Positions 24,806-34,965 are shown, counted from the first letter of the stretch. The stretch: 64,000 bases of DNA from Streptomyces capitiformicae (GCF_002214185.1 NZ_CP022161.1:2665767-2729766); one strand, 5' to 3'. Notes: a model not told the origin generated them from the letters alone. A program made the numbers and translations.

Positions 24806-27480
24806 GGGTGCCGATCCGTCACATTGCCGGGCATCTGGTGTGGTCGACACACGGCAGCGTGTGGGCGCTGTACCGGCTGCACCCCGGTCCGGACGCCCGC
24901 GGCCGCCGGGAGGAGACCGTCCAGGGCACCTACGTGCCAGCCGCAGTCCGCGACGAGCAGCTCGCGAAGATCACGCACCTGATCCGTTCGTTGACGGGGG
25001 CGCCGCGCCTGTTCGGGCTGTGCGCTCAGGTCGACCCGGGTGAGATTGCCCTGCGCATGATCGAGGGCATCGAGCCCGGCGCCCAGCCTCCCGGCGAGGG
25101 GCATCCGTGGGTGGAGAACGTCGAGGCCACCCTGGATCTGCTGAGCGACCAGGAGATGCACCGGCGCACCCTCTGGCTGGCGGTGCCGCTGCAGAACGAC
25201 GCCGCGGGCGGGCAGGTGACCGCATCGCTCGGCGCGATGTGGGCGGACGTCGCACCGATGTTGGGCATGCGGGCGGCACCCGTGGCGCGCCGCGAGGTGA
25301 CCGCCTACCGCGAGCAGGCCTTGCGGGTAGAGGCCGCGCTCGCCGGCGGCGTCGCCCTGCGCCCGGCCCGCCCGGCGGAGATCGTGTGGATGATCCAGCA
25401 CGCTCTGCATCGCGGCCTGGACGAGCCGCTGCTCACCGAGGCCGAGACCAGCGACCTCTACGGCGGACAGCTGAGGGCGGGGATGCTGCACTCCCCCAGC
25501 TACGCCGACCTCGGCCAGGCCCGCCTGCAGGAGGGCGGTGTCGACCCGGCTCTCGACGACGCCGACGGCCTTACCGGCGCGGACCGGATCGGCCGATCGG
25601 GCCGCAAGACGTGGTGGCGGCTGAAGACGTCGTCGCCGCTCAAGCGGCGGTGGCTGCAGGTGGAGTCCGACGCCGGGGTGGGCTATCAGGCTCAGCTGGC
25701 GCTGGCCGAGTGCCCGCCCGCGGTGAGCCAGGACGCTGCTGACCTGTTCGCCCAGCTGGAGACCCTGGATTTCCCTGTCGACTACACCGTCGACCTCACT
25801 CTGGTGCCGGCCGAGAAGGCCCGCGACCAGGTGCGGCGCAAGAAGAACGAACTCGTCGACCAGGCCGACCAGTACGACGCCCGCCCCACCGGCATGCCCG
25901 CCTCCCTGACCGACGCCGCCCGCGACCTGGGCGAGCTCGACGCCCGCCTGTCCCGCACCAGCGTGGAGGTCGAGGTCCAGTCCGTGACCGTGTTGACCGT
26001 GTGGGGCCCGACCGCCGCCGTCTGCGACGCCCGCGCCCGCGCCCTGGCCGCACTGCTCGGCGGCGCCGACTACCGTGCGGTCCGCCCGGCCGGCCTTCAA
26101 GAGGTCCTGTTCACCCTCGGTCTGCCCGGCACCGCAAGGACCGGTGTAGTCCGGGAATTCACCCAGCACCAGGTCAGCGAAGACTGGGCGCTGGGCGGAG
26201 CCTTCACCGCCTCTGAAGTCGGCGACCCAGGCGGCATGTTCCTCGGCATCGACCTGGACTGCGGCACCACCCGCCCCGTCATGATCAACGTGGCGGACGC
26301 GCCGAAACAGGACGCATCCGCCTCCATGGGCGTCGTCGGAGATCTCGGCGCAGGCAAAAGCGTCCTGGAGAAGCTGATCTCCGAGGCAGTGTGGGCGCGC
26401 GGCGGGGTCGCTATCTGCATCGACCGCACCCCTGTGCGGGAGTGGGCGAGCTTCGCCCGCACTGCGGCCGCGGGCCGCAGCCAGATCATCGACGCCGCCC
26501 AGGCCGAGGTGTCCATCGACCCCCTGCGCATCTTCACCGGCCCCGAAGGCCGCCACTACGCCCTGTCCTACCTCACCCTCCAGCTCGGCATCGGCCCCAT
26601 GAGCACCAGCGGGGAAGTCCTGCACCACGCCGTGGAGCGGGCCGCAGCCGGCGAAGCCCCCTCCATGCATCGTGTCCTTCAGGTCCTCGAGGAGATGGGC
26701 GGGGCAGAGACGGGCAAGCGGCAGGACGCGGCCGCCACCCTCGCCGGCCTCATCCGCGTCGTGGCCAGCAACCCTCTCGCCGCGATGGTGTTCGACCCCG
26801 CCCTGCCGCCCGTGCGGCTGGACGCCTCCAGCGCCTCCGACATGATCGTGATCACGACGACCGGCCTGAAGCTGCCGCCCAAGGCCGCCTTCGACAAGCC
26901 CGAAGTGCTCCACCAGCAACCCCTGGAAGCCCTGATCGGCCGCGCGGTCCTCTACCTGATCGCAGCGATCGCCCGGCAGACCGCGTTCGAGGACCCCGAA
27001 CGGTTCACCGCGGTGGTGACAGACGAGCTGTACTGGCTCACCTCGTCCGCCGAAGGCACCGCCCTGGTCCACGAGATCCTCCACGACGGCCGCAAGCACG
27101 GCGCCGGGCTGATCGCTGGCTCCCACGACGCGGAAGAACTCGGGCCCGACCGCGGGCTGATGGCCTACCGTGCGCTCGCCCGCACCACCGACCGTGAACG
27201 CGCCCGCCGGGGGCTGGAGTTCCTCGGTCTCGATCCGAACGACCCCGAGCTGCTGCGGCTGGTGACCACCGGCCTGTCCCCCGTCGGACAGCGCGGCCGC
27301 GAAGGCGAGTTCCTCATCGCCTGTCCGCGGCAGAACATCGGCCGGATCAAGGTCAGCATCCCGCGCATCGAGCGGATCTCCTCCTCCATCACCACCACGC
27401 CGGGACGCCGCGCCACCGCGCCCCCGCCCGCTCCGCTCGCTGGTGCCGCTGCGGGCGACCGTCAGAAGGAACTCCTGTGA
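24802..27480 (+). CDS. VirB4-like conjugation ATPase
   Basis: The 892-residue protein has an N-terminal VirB4-type domain of about 480 residues and a C-terminal motor domain with Walker A GDLGAGKSV near residue 515 and Walker B FTAVVTDELYWL near 740. A conserved FLGLDPNDPELLRLVTTGLS follows. VirB4 proteins energise assembly of the type IV channel and are the most conserved subunit of conjugation systems. Most Streptomyces conjugative plasmids use only a TraB/FtsK-type pump, so a VirB4 marks this as a type IV secretion-like system. Both ends overlap neighbours by four bases. Confidence 0.88.
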   Translation: MRVPIRHIAGHLVWSTHGSVWALYRLHPGPDARGRREETVQGTYVPAAVRDEQLAKITHLIRSLTGAPRLFGLCAQVDPGEIALRMIEGIEPGAQPPGEGHPWVENVEATLDLLSDQEMHRRTLWLAVPLQNDAAGGQVTASLGAMWADVAPMLGMRAAPVARREVTAYREQALRVEAALAGGVALRPARPAEIVWMIQHALHRGLDEPLLTEAETSDLYGGQLRAGMLHSPSYADLGQARLQEGGVDPALDDADGLTGADRIGRSGRKTWWRLKTSSPLKRRWLQVESDAGVGYQAQLALAECPPAVSQDAADLFAQLETLDFPVDYTVDLTLVPAEKARDQVRRKKNELVDQADQYDARPTGMPASLTDAARDLGELDARLSRTSVEVEVQSVTVLTVWGPTAAVCDARARALAALLGGADYRAVRPAGLQEVLFTLGLPGTARTGVVREFTQHQVSEDWALGGAFTASEVGDPGGMFLGIDLDCGTTRPVMINVADAPKQDASASMGVVGDLGAGKSVLEKLISEAVWARGGVAICIDRTPVREWASFARTAAAGRSQIIDAAQAEVSIDPLRIFTGPEGRHYALSYLTLQLGIGPMSTSGEVLHHAVERAAAGEAPSMHRVLQVLEEMGGAETGKRQDAAATLAGLIRVVASNPLAAMVFDPALPPVRLDASSASDMIVITTTGLKLPPKAAFDKPEVLHQQPLEALIGRAVLYLIAAIARQTAFEDPERFTAVVTDELYWLTSSAEGTALVHEILHDGRKHGAGLIAGSHDAEELGPDRGLMAYRALARTTDRERARRGLEFLGLDPNDPELLRLVTTGLSPVGQRGREGEFLIACPRQNIGRIKVSIPRIERISSSITTTPGRRATAPPPAPLAGAAAGDRQKELL

Positions 27481-27833
27481 CCTCTTTCGCTCCCAGTCGC
27501 TCGAGGCGTCTCGCCGCAGCCGCGAGCGCCCTCACGGCCATCGCCGTCGCCGTCGGCGTGCTCGTCCTGGTGCTCGGGGCGAGCCTGCCGGAGACCTGGT
27601 GGCCACGCACCGGACACGCCTTCGCCGCCGGCACCGCCAGGACGCCCGCAGACGCGTGCGATCTGATAGCCGGTCCGGCCAAGGCGTACTGCGAGCGCGG
27701 CCGCCACGCCACGAGCGCCGCCCCCGCCCAGGACAGCGGCGACGCCGCCGCCTGGAAGCTGGTTCCTGGCGCGGCAGTGCTGGGGGCGCTCGTGATCTGG
27801 CGCCGCGCTCCGGCAGGACGAGAGCGGGCTTGA
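27477..27833 (+). CDS. Small exported/membrane protein with DACDLI...CER motif
   Basis: The 118-residue product has an N-terminal membrane or signal helix (AAASALTAIAVAVGVLVLVLG), a short extracytoplasmic segment with DACDLIAGPAKAYCER, and a C-terminal hydrophobic stretch (LVPGAAVLGALVIW). The same Cys-pair motif (DACDLIKGEAKKWCER) occurs in the next protein, suggesting a shared disulfide knob or a duplication. It is coupled to the VirB4 gene. Confidence 0.65.
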   Translation: MTSFAPSRSRRLAAAASALTAIAVAVGVLVLVLGASLPETWWPRTGHAFAAGTARTPADACDLIAGPAKAYCERGRHATSAAPAQDSGDAAAWKLVPGAAVLGALVIWRRAPAGRERA

Positions 27834-27834
27834 G

Positions 27835-30567
27835 ATGTTCCGTCTAGACCGCGCAACTCTGCGCTCGGCCGGCTTCGTGGCGCTGCTCACCGGCGTGTTC
27901 GTCATGGTGAACAGCCAGGTCGTGTACGCAGCCGGCAGCAACAGCGAGACCGGAGACCTGCTCGCACCGCTGAACATCACCTCCTCCGAGGGGGTGCCGA
28001 TCAACGGCTACGAGCTGAACGCCGACGGCGGCTCCATCGTTGCCTTCAAGACGCAGGCCTTGGCCTTCGCCCTGTCCGGGCTGTTCACCCTGATCCGGCT
28101 GCTGGTCGGCCTGGCGGGGTGGGCGATCGAGCTGGCCTTCCGGTTCCCGCTGCTGAAGATCCTGACCCGTCCGGCTCAGAAGGTCGCCGACACGTACGAC
28201 AACGTGGTCGTCGACACGCTTGGGCTGAAGGGTCTGCTGTTGGCCTGGGCGTTTGTTTTCGCGGGGTTCATGATCGTGCGCGGTCGTGTCGGCCGCGGTC
28301 TGGGTGAGATCTTCCTGACCCTGCTCATCGGGGCGATCGCCGCGTCGGCTCTCATCCGCCCTGACACGCTGCTCGCCCAGGACGGGCCCCTGGGGCAGTC
28401 CCAGCAGGTGGCCGCCGAAGTCGCCCAGCAGAGCGTCAACTCCTACGACTGGGGCGGCAAGCTCGCCAGCCGTGGCCCGTGCGCCGGCATGGCCGGCATG
28501 CAGGAGGTCAAGTGCCTGGAACGTGAAGGCGACAAGCCTGTCTCCGCCGAAGAGGTGGCCCGCCCGATCCAGGACTCGATCACCAACGCCCTGATCGTGA
28601 AGCCGTACATGCTGCTGCAGTACGGGCGCATCCTCGACCCGGCCAAGACCGCCGACCGCAAGGCCTACGCCGTCCATCTGAAGTGGATCACCGGTGGGTA
28701 CAAAGCCGGCGCCAAGAAAAACAACGAGGGCAGGAAAGACGCCTGCGACCTGATCAAGGGCGAGGCGAAGAAGTGGTGCGAGCGCGACACCGACGACACC
28801 CCTGGGAACGACGGAAGCGACACCCTGCCGGAGCTCACCCCAGGTGGGGAACTGCTCGACGCCTCCAACGCGATCGTCACCGACGAGGACCGCGAGTTCT
28901 ACGCCTTCATGCAGGACATGAAGAAGGCCGGCGATGTCGGCAAAGCGTGTGCCGACTATGCGCAAAAGCCCACCTGGTGGCGGGTCGGCGGCGCCGCCCT
29001 GCTGCTCATCGCCGCGCTGTTCATCTGCGGCATGCTGCTCTCCAGCGCCATCGTGCTGCTGGGCACCCAGGGCATCTGCGCGGCTGCCGCGGCTGCGGGC
29101 GGTGTCACCTTCATCGCCGGCATGCTGCCCGGGCCCGCACGCCAGTCCGTGTGGAAATGGCTGTCGATCTGGGGCATCTCGGTCCTGACCGTGGTCGGGA
29201 TCTGTGCGTTCATCCCGTTCTTCGGCATCGCCGTGGACGCCACCATCACCGACGGGCCCGACCTGATGGTGGAGCGGATCCTGCTGATCGACGTCCTGGC
29301 CGTCGCGGGCGCGGCCGGGCACCGCAGGCTCCTGACCGGGATCGCCTCCTTCGGGCGGCGTATGGCCATGCGGATGCGCTACGCCAAGGTCGGCGGCACC
29401 CACATGCCCGGCGACACCTCCGAGGTCGGCGCCGCGCTCGCCATGAACTCGCCCGCCGCGCTGGGCGGTTACGGCGGGGGCCTGCGCGCCTTCACCGGTG
29501 GCGGGGGCGGCCGGTTCGGGCTGCTCGGCACCCGGCAGCGCCTGATGGGCGCGCTGACGTCGCTGGCCGACGGCGCGGGCATGCCCGTGGACACCGGACG
29601 GGTGCTGGCCGATGCAGGCGCCGAAGCAGGGCGCGGGCTCGCCCCGCTCACCGCGGCCGCCGCCGTGGGCGGGGCGGGTGCTCGGCTCGGTGCGAAGGGC
29701 GGCCACTGGCTGCTGATCGGCCGCCGGCCGGACAAGGAACAGCTGGCCAAGTGGCGCAAGCCCACCGCCGACGGCGACCCGGACCCGGGCGGTCCGTCCG
29801 GCGGACCAGGCGGCGGGACGGGCGGCGGGGGGCCCCGTCGTCCCGGCGGTCCGCCCGACCGCTACCGCAACGAGGACGGCCAGGTCGTCGACCGCCGCTC
29901 GGGGCAGGTACTGCACGACCAGAACACCGACCGCACACTGCTGTCGACACGCGCACACAACCGCCTGGTCCGTTTCCGCGGATACCGCATCCTCAACCGG
30001 GGCGGCCGCACCGCGTACGGCACGACCGTGGGTCTCCCGGCCAACCTCCGCCGGGCCCGATCGGGCGGATCGCAGTACGCGCAGGACGCCCGCCAGCAGG
30101 TGCGGGTGTGGAGCAACACCGTCCGCGAAGACGGCCGTGCCTGGGCCGAGGCGGGACGGCAGGCAGCCCGGTCCGGCCCCACCCGCAGCCGCCGCCTGCC
30201 GACAGCGACGGCAGTGTCCTCCCCGCGGCCGAACCCGGTGCAGCCGCCGACGGTGCGTACTAGCAGCCCCGCGGGCCGTCCGGGACCGGCCCCTGCTGGG
30301 CCGAGCGCGTCGGCGTCTCCGGCGGGAGGCAGCACCACGCCGACGTCCCCGAACCGGCTCGCGGGCGGTAACGCCCCGCGTCCGGCGAGTCCTGCGCCGA
30401 ACAGGACGGGCTCGGCCCTTCCCGGCGCAGGCAGCGCTGGCAACACCACGCGCGACGAAGCGCGTCGGCGGATGCAGGAGCTGATGCGGCGGACCGCTCC
30501 CGAAGCGGAGCGTCTGCGCCGTGAACGCGGCCAGCAGCCGCCGGCCGAGGACGGTGACGCCGAGTGA
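27835..30567 (+). CDS. VirB6/TcpH-like polytopic membrane protein
   Basis: The 910-residue protein has an N-terminal signal-like helix and several membrane helices: near residues 63-100 and 125-175 (LLLAWAFVFAGFMIV, IFLTLLIGAIAASALI) and 380-480 (AALLLIAALFICGMLLSSAI, KWLSIWGISVLTVVGICAFI). It contains the DACDLIKGEAKKWCER motif near 301 and a long Gly/Pro/Arg-rich cytoplasmic tail from about 640. This is the plan of VirB6/TcpH, the inner channel protein. It lies between the VirB4 and hydrolase genes, as in other Gram-positive transfer operons. Confidence 0.75.
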   Translation: MFRLDRATLRSAGFVALLTGVFVMVNSQVVYAAGSNSETGDLLAPLNITSSEGVPINGYELNADGGSIVAFKTQALAFALSGLFTLIRLLVGLAGWAIELAFRFPLLKILTRPAQKVADTYDNVVVDTLGLKGLLLAWAFVFAGFMIVRGRVGRGLGEIFLTLLIGAIAASALIRPDTLLAQDGPLGQSQQVAAEVAQQSVNSYDWGGKLASRGPCAGMAGMQEVKCLEREGDKPVSAEEVARPIQDSITNALIVKPYMLLQYGRILDPAKTADRKAYAVHLKWITGGYKAGAKKNNEGRKDACDLIKGEAKKWCERDTDDTPGNDGSDTLPELTPGGELLDASNAIVTDEDREFYAFMQDMKKAGDVGKACADYAQKPTWWRVGGAALLLIAALFICGMLLSSAIVLLGTQGICAAAAAAGGVTFIAGMLPGPARQSVWKWLSIWGISVLTVVGICAFIPFFGIAVDATITDGPDLMVERILLIDVLAVAGAAGHRRLLTGIASFGRRMAMRMRYAKVGGTHMPGDTSEVGAALAMNSPAALGGYGGGLRAFTGGGGGRFGLLGTRQRLMGALTSLADGAGMPVDTGRVLADAGAEAGRGLAPLTAAAAVGGAGARLGAKGGHWLLIGRRPDKEQLAKWRKPTADGDPDPGGPSGGPGGGTGGGGPRRPGGPPDRYRNEDGQVVDRRSGQVLHDQNTDRTLLSTRAHNRLVRFRGYRILNRGGRTAYGTTVGLPANLRRARSGGSQYAQDARQQVRVWSNTVREDGRAWAEAGRQAARSGPTRSRRLPTATAVSSPRPNPVQPPTVRTSSPAGRPGPAPAGPSASASPAGGSTTPTSPNRLAGGNAPRPASPAPNRTGSALPGAGSAGNTTRDEARRRMQELMRRTAPEAERLRRERGQQPPAEDGDAE

Positions 30568-31721
30568 AGCGGGCACGGCGCCGCCTGGGGCGGTGGGGAT
30601 GCGTGAGTATGCTGCTGCTGTTCACCGCCGTGTGCTGCGCGGCTCCTGTCTCGAACGCGATCAGCGCGTACGTCGCGCTGCAGACCGGGCTCCAGGATGA
30701 TGCCGATGGTGGGATCGCCGGCGGCGGCATGGCGGCGGACATCCCCGCCCGGATGCTGGCTGCTTATAAGAAGGCCGTACAGCAGGTCGGGAAGTACGTG
30801 CCCAAGTGCCAGGGCATGCGTTGGCCGATCCTTGCCGGAATCGCCAGGGTCGAGTCGAACCACGCCGTCGGCCGCAACATCGCTGCAGGCGGCGACATCC
30901 GTCCGAAGATCTACGGGGTGCTCCTCAACGGCTCCGGGGCCGGCGGGAACACCACCGTCTTCCCGGATACCGACGGCGGCAAGTGGGACGGCACAGCCAG
31001 CGGGGAGCGCGCGGTCGGGCCCTTCCAATTCCTGCCGTCCACCTGGGAGGGCGTCGGCGAGGATGCCAGCGGGGACAAGACAGCCGACCCGCACAACGCC
31101 GACGACGCAGCCCTCGGCGCCGCCGTCTACCTGTGCGCAGGCGGCCGGGACTTGACCAAGCGGGCTCAGCTCAAGGCCGCGATCCTCCAGTACAACCACT
31201 CAGGTGAGTACGTGGCGAACGTGCTGGGCTGGATTGACCAGTACACGGCGGCCGTAAAGGACCCGGACCTGAAGAACGTGACCGGGAAGGTCCGCACCGT
31301 GATCGAGGCGGCGCTCTCCCAGCGCGGTGTGCCCTACTCGTGGGGCGGCGGCAACGCCAAGGGCAAGTCGACCGGGATCTGCTGCTCCCCCAGCGGGAAG
31401 AGCGGCGAGAACATCAAGGGCTTCGACTGCTCGGGGCTGACCGTGTACGCCTACGCCAAGGCCGGCATCCAACTGCCGCGCCTCGCTGCCGACCAGGCCG
31501 GGGTCGGCCAGCGCATCCCCGCCAGTCTCGGCACCGGTGCGCTCAAGGCTGGCGACCTCGTCTTCTACGCCGACGCTCCCGGCCGCGACAAAACGATCTA
31601 TCACGTCGGGATTTACCTGGGCAGCGGACAGATGGTCAACGCCCCTCGTCCCGGAACCGTCGTCCGCCTGGACGCGGTCAACGCGATGTCGGGATACGCG
31701 GGAGGGGCCCGGCTGCTATGA
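30564..31721 (+). CDS. Bifunctional lytic transglycosylase / NlpC-P60 cell-wall hydrolase
   Basis: The 385-residue exported protein has an N-terminal membrane anchor (VSMLLLFTAVCCAAPV). A lytic transglycosylase domain carries catalytic Glu in GIARVESNH near residue 96 and GPFQFLPSTW near 155. A C-terminal NlpC/P60 domain carries catalytic Cys in GFDCSGLTVYA near 289, His in YHVGIYLGSG near 347, and NAPRPG. The first cuts glycan strands, the second cuts peptide stems. In Gram-positive conjugation this TcpG/VirB1-like enzyme opens the wall for the channel. It is coupled by four-base overlaps on both sides. Confidence 0.9.
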   Translation: MKRARRRLGRWGCVSMLLLFTAVCCAAPVSNAISAYVALQTGLQDDADGGIAGGGMAADIPARMLAAYKKAVQQVGKYVPKCQGMRWPILAGIARVESNHAVGRNIAAGGDIRPKIYGVLLNGSGAGGNTTVFPDTDGGKWDGTASGERAVGPFQFLPSTWEGVGEDASGDKTADPHNADDAALGAAVYLCAGGRDLTKRAQLKAAILQYNHSGEYVANVLGWIDQYTAAVKDPDLKNVTGKVRTVIEAALSQRGVPYSWGGGNAKGKSTGICCSPSGKSGENIKGFDCSGLTVYAYAKAGIQLPRLAADQAGVGQRIPASLGTGALKAGDLVFYADAPGRDKTIYHVGIYLGSGQMVNAPRPGTVVRLDAVNAMSGYAGGARLL

Positions 31722-32365
31722 CCAACCCCCCGGCGCGCTCGCCGCGCCTGCTGCTGATCGCCACCGTGGTCCTGGTCGTGGCCGGGGTGATCCTGCTGAC
31801 GGTGCCGCACACACCAAGCGCTCCGGCAACCTCGGCGCCACCCCGCACGACCGCTCCCACGCCGTATCCCTCGGCGACCGCCGCACGCGGCCCTGCTGCG
31901 CAGGCCAGCGTGTCCGCGCCGGCCACGGCCTCCGCCGCGTCGACGCAGTCAGCCGGTGCGTCCGCGCTGCCGCCGCACGGCGAGGGTGTGGCCGGCGATG
32001 CCGTCATCCAGAAGTCTTTGGAGAACGCCTGGCCCGCCGACCTTGCCGCCGACGAGGAGCAAAGGCTCCTCGCGGCCGGCCGTGGCCTGCTGCGGGCGGA
32101 CGCCACTGGGATCGGCCGCGCCAAGTGGCCCGCGATCTTCGGCAGCCAAGGCCAGGCGATCGCACCGGCGTTCTCCACCGCCCGCTTCCGCATCCAGGCT
32201 GCCATCGCCCGCCGCGACGGCAGCCGGGACAAGGCGGTGGTGCACCTGGTGTGGGCGGCTGCCGACCGTGGCGGGACCTACACCGACCGGCGCATCACCG
32301 ACTGGTACTTCACCCGCACTTCAACGAAAGGAGGGTCCACGTGGACACCTCAGCCCCGTACTTGA
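31718..32365 (+). CDS. Membrane-anchored transfer accessory protein
   Basis: The ATG at 31718 overlaps the hydrolase stop. The 215-residue product has one N-terminal helix (LLLIATVVLVVAGVILLTV), a Ala/Pro/Thr/Ser-rich spacer, and a small extracytoplasmic domain ending in VVHLVWAAADRGGTYTDRR and WYFTR, perhaps NTF2-like. No enzyme motif is present. It sits between the hydrolase and the coupling ATPase, with a 25-base overlap with the latter. Confidence 0.65.
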   Translation: MTNPPARSPRLLLIATVVLVVAGVILLTVPHTPSAPATSAPPRTTAPTPYPSATAARGPAAQASVSAPATASAASTQSAGASALPPHGEGVAGDAVIQKSLENAWPADLAADEEQRLLAAGRGLLRADATGIGRAKWPAIFGSQGQAIAPAFSTARFRIQAAIARRDGSRDKAVVHLVWAAADRGGTYTDRRITDWYFTRTSTKGGSTWTPQPRT

Positions 32366-34965
32366 CCGAGCAGGCGGATGACACGGCGGCCAGTCAGGTC
32401 CTCGGTCTGCTGGCTGGCCTGGTCAACGCCGCTGGCTGGGTGATCACCTATTGGTACGTGCCTGTGGCGGCCGCGGCCGCCTGCTGGGCCGTGAGCGAGA
32501 TGGTGGTGCGCCGTCTGGCAAGGAAGGCCTCGGCTGAGCGGATGGCGCTGGAACTCGTGCCGTCGCAGCACTTCGACCCTGGCCTGGAGGAGATCTTCCG
32601 CCGCGGGGTTCAGCTCGCCCGAGCTTCAACGAGCATGCCGTGGTGGGCGCCCAGGCGGTCGAAGGCGGTGCAGATCCGGCTGCGCGCCGACGGCTCGAGC
32701 CCGTTGCGGTACCGGATCGAAGGTCCTGCCGGTGGCGAACGTCTGCTGTCGATCACGCCGTTCGGTCCCGCCGTCACGGTGAACCGGGCGCGCCCGCTCG
32801 TCGACAAGCCGCGTGAGCATGTGGTGCGGGCGGAGTTCGTCCTGCGCGGCAAGCCCACCGCCCCGCTGCGGGACGTTCCGCTGGACCCCGACCCGCTGCA
32901 GCCGCTGATCGACGCCGTCTCCGATCTGCGGGCGGAACTGGGAGACCTGGCCGAGATACGGCTCGACATCCAGCGGGCCCCCAAATGGACGCTGCGGGCC
33001 CGGCGTCTGCAGCTGATGTCGGACGCCCGGCGCAGGGAGCGGCGCGAGGCCCAGCGCGCCGCCCGGTGGGTGCGCAAAGACGCAGGCGGCGTCGAGGACT
33101 CACTGGCCTGGCAGCTGCAGCAGTTGGTCAGCGGCAAGCAGGCCGGGGGCGGGCGCCGTCTGGTCATGCCGCCCGTCCCCCGCCGGGTCGAGCCCGCCGA
33201 GGCGCTGGGCAAACTCGCCGACGACGACCACCTTGTCCGCGTGCAGCTGCTGGTGATGTGCGCGTCGAACACCGAGGGCCGCTCCCAGGCCCGGCTCGCC
33301 CAGCTCCAGGCCGCCTTCGACGTGTTCGGCGGCGGCTCGCGGTGGGCGATGCGCGGATGGCGGGTCGGCCCGTGGCGGTTCGGGGCGGACCGCTGGCCCA
33401 GCCGTCGCGGATTCGAGCGCCGCTGGACGTTTGGTCACTGCCAGCCGCCCCGTCCGAACTGGGTACGCCTGGAGGAACTGACTGGCCTGCTCAAGCCGCC
33501 CACGGTGCACTGCCGGCTGCCGCTGCTCGCCGGGGACCTGCCGACCTTCGAATTCAACAACCCCACGTTGCTGCTGCAGGGCGTCTACCGCGGCCCCGAC
33601 GGCCGCCGGCGTCTGGTCGCCAGCTATGCGAAGGAGACGCTGTTCGAGGTCGGCGTGGGCAAGGCGGGCGGCGGCAAGACCGAACGCGCCCTCGCGCAAG
33701 CCATCGGCTGGGCTCATGCAGGAGGCGGGCTGATGTTCGTCGACCCGCACCGCGACTCCTGGCCCCGCGCTCTGCCGTTCCTCGCCCACGACGCGCTCAT
33801 GGACCGGATCGCGCTCATCGACCTCAACGCCCATGGGCCTGCGCCTCAGGTGAGTTCGTGGAACCCGCTCGGCATGCACCAGGGCCAGGTGGCCCACGAG
33901 GTCGTCGAGGCCACGGCGGACGCCTTCGCGTCCGCACTCGGCTGGGACGACGCCAGCGCACCCCGCGCGCTGACCATCCTCACCGCTTCCCTGGCGGTGC
34001 TGGTGGCCGTCAACGAAGCCGCCTGCCAGGCCGGGCGCCCCGAAGACCAGGCCACGGTCTTCCACGTGCGGGCGCTGCTCACCGACTCGGTCTTCCGCGC
34101 TGCGGCGCTCGCCGGGGTTAAGGGGTGCCTGGACGAGGAGACCCGCTCCTGGTGGCAGACGGTGTTCCCGACGCTGCCGCCCGACTCCTTCGCCGTGGTC
34201 CTCAACCCGATCGCCCGCCTCGCCGCCAACCCCGTCACTCGCGCGTTCCTCGGGCAGCCTGCCGGCCGCTACAACATCCGCGCCGCGATGGACTCGAAGA
34301 TGATCGTGTGGGTGTGCCCGGGCGGAAACGGGCCCACCTACCGGCTGATCACCGCACTGCTCGCCCGGGACCTGCTGCGCGCGGTGCGCTCCCGCCGGGA
34401 TACCCCCGAGGCCAGGCGGGTGCCGTTCCGCCCGTACTTCGACGAGCTGATCACCCTGACCGGAGCGGCCGCAGAGACGATCGCCAGCATGTTCGAGGAC
34501 TTCCGCAAGTACAAAGTCCACGTCCACGGCATGACCCAGTTGCTGGCCCGCCTGCCCATCCCGGTGCGTCTGTCCCTGGTACAGAACGCCTCCACTCTGG
34601 CGTCCACCGCCGGCTCGCAGTCCGCTATCGCTCCGATCACCGCGGAATGGGGAGACCGTCCCGGACCTGACGTCGTCGCCGCCCTAGACCGGTTCGAGCA
34701 CTACATGTCGCTGACGGTCAGGGGCCGCCGTGTCGGTCCCGTCCGGATCACCGGCCCGCACCTCGACGAGGTCTTCGCCGAGTACGCCCGTCCCCGCCAG
34801 GCGGCGGCACTCGAGCGCGCCGCCCGGGCCACGGCCGGCGCCGCGCCCCTGGACCAGCTCACGACTCGCGCCACCGATCAGCTGGGCCGGGTGGGCGCCT
34901 TCCTTGCCCAACTCGCCCCCACCACACCGCCAGCCGTACAAGGGCAGAAGAAGGGTTACCAGTGA
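32341..34965 (+). CDS. VirD4/TraG-type coupling ATPase
   Basis: The GTG at 32341 follows a GGAGG-like site. The 874-residue product has two N-terminal membrane helices (about residues 20-60), a long extra domain, then a TraD/VirD4 motor with Walker A GVGKAGGGKTERA near 440 and Walker B RPYFDELITLT near 700, plus HVHGMTQLLARLP and NASTLASTAGSQSA. Coupling ATPases bring the relaxase-DNA complex to the channel. This differs from the FtsK-like TraB of most Streptomyces plasmids. A longer reading from 31537 only extends into the preceding gene's antiframe and is rejected. Confidence 0.88.
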   Translation: MDTSAPYLTEQADDTAASQVLGLLAGLVNAAGWVITYWYVPVAAAAACWAVSEMVVRRLARKASAERMALELVPSQHFDPGLEEIFRRGVQLARASTSMPWWAPRRSKAVQIRLRADGSSPLRYRIEGPAGGERLLSITPFGPAVTVNRARPLVDKPREHVVRAEFVLRGKPTAPLRDVPLDPDPLQPLIDAVSDLRAELGDLAEIRLDIQRAPKWTLRARRLQLMSDARRRERREAQRAARWVRKDAGGVEDSLAWQLQQLVSGKQAGGGRRLVMPPVPRRVEPAEALGKLADDDHLVRVQLLVMCASNTEGRSQARLAQLQAAFDVFGGGSRWAMRGWRVGPWRFGADRWPSRRGFERRWTFGHCQPPRPNWVRLEELTGLLKPPTVHCRLPLLAGDLPTFEFNNPTLLLQGVYRGPDGRRRLVASYAKETLFEVGVGKAGGGKTERALAQAIGWAHAGGGLMFVDPHRDSWPRALPFLAHDALMDRIALIDLNAHGPAPQVSSWNPLGMHQGQVAHEVVEATADAFASALGWDDASAPRALTILTASLAVLVAVNEAACQAGRPEDQATVFHVRALLTDSVFRAAALAGVKGCLDEETRSWWQTVFPTLPPDSFAVVLNPIARLAANPVTRAFLGQPAGRYNIRAAMDSKMIVWVCPGGNGPTYRLITALLARDLLRAVRSRRDTPEARRVPFRPYFDELITLTGAAAETIASMFEDFRKYKVHVHGMTQLLARLPIPVRLSLVQNASTLASTAGSQSAIAPITAEWGDRPGPDVVAALDRFEHYMSLTVRGRRVGPVRITGPHLDEVFAEYARPRQAAALERAARATAGAAPLDQLTTRATDQLGRVGAFLAQLAPTTPPAVQGQKKGYQ

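Noticed and set aside
24247..27126. Minus-strand open frame of 959 codons
   Set aside because: Antisense to the VirB4 gene, rich in His/Gly/Arg low-quality sequence, no ribosome binding site; a shadow frame.
27844..30576. Minus-strand open frame of 910 codons
   Set aside because: Antisense to the VirB6-like gene; same explanation.
31537..32340. Upstream extension of the VirD4 frame
   Set aside because: The extra 268 codons read through the hydrolase and accessory genes in a wrong frame; GTG 32341 with its ribosome binding site is the natural start.
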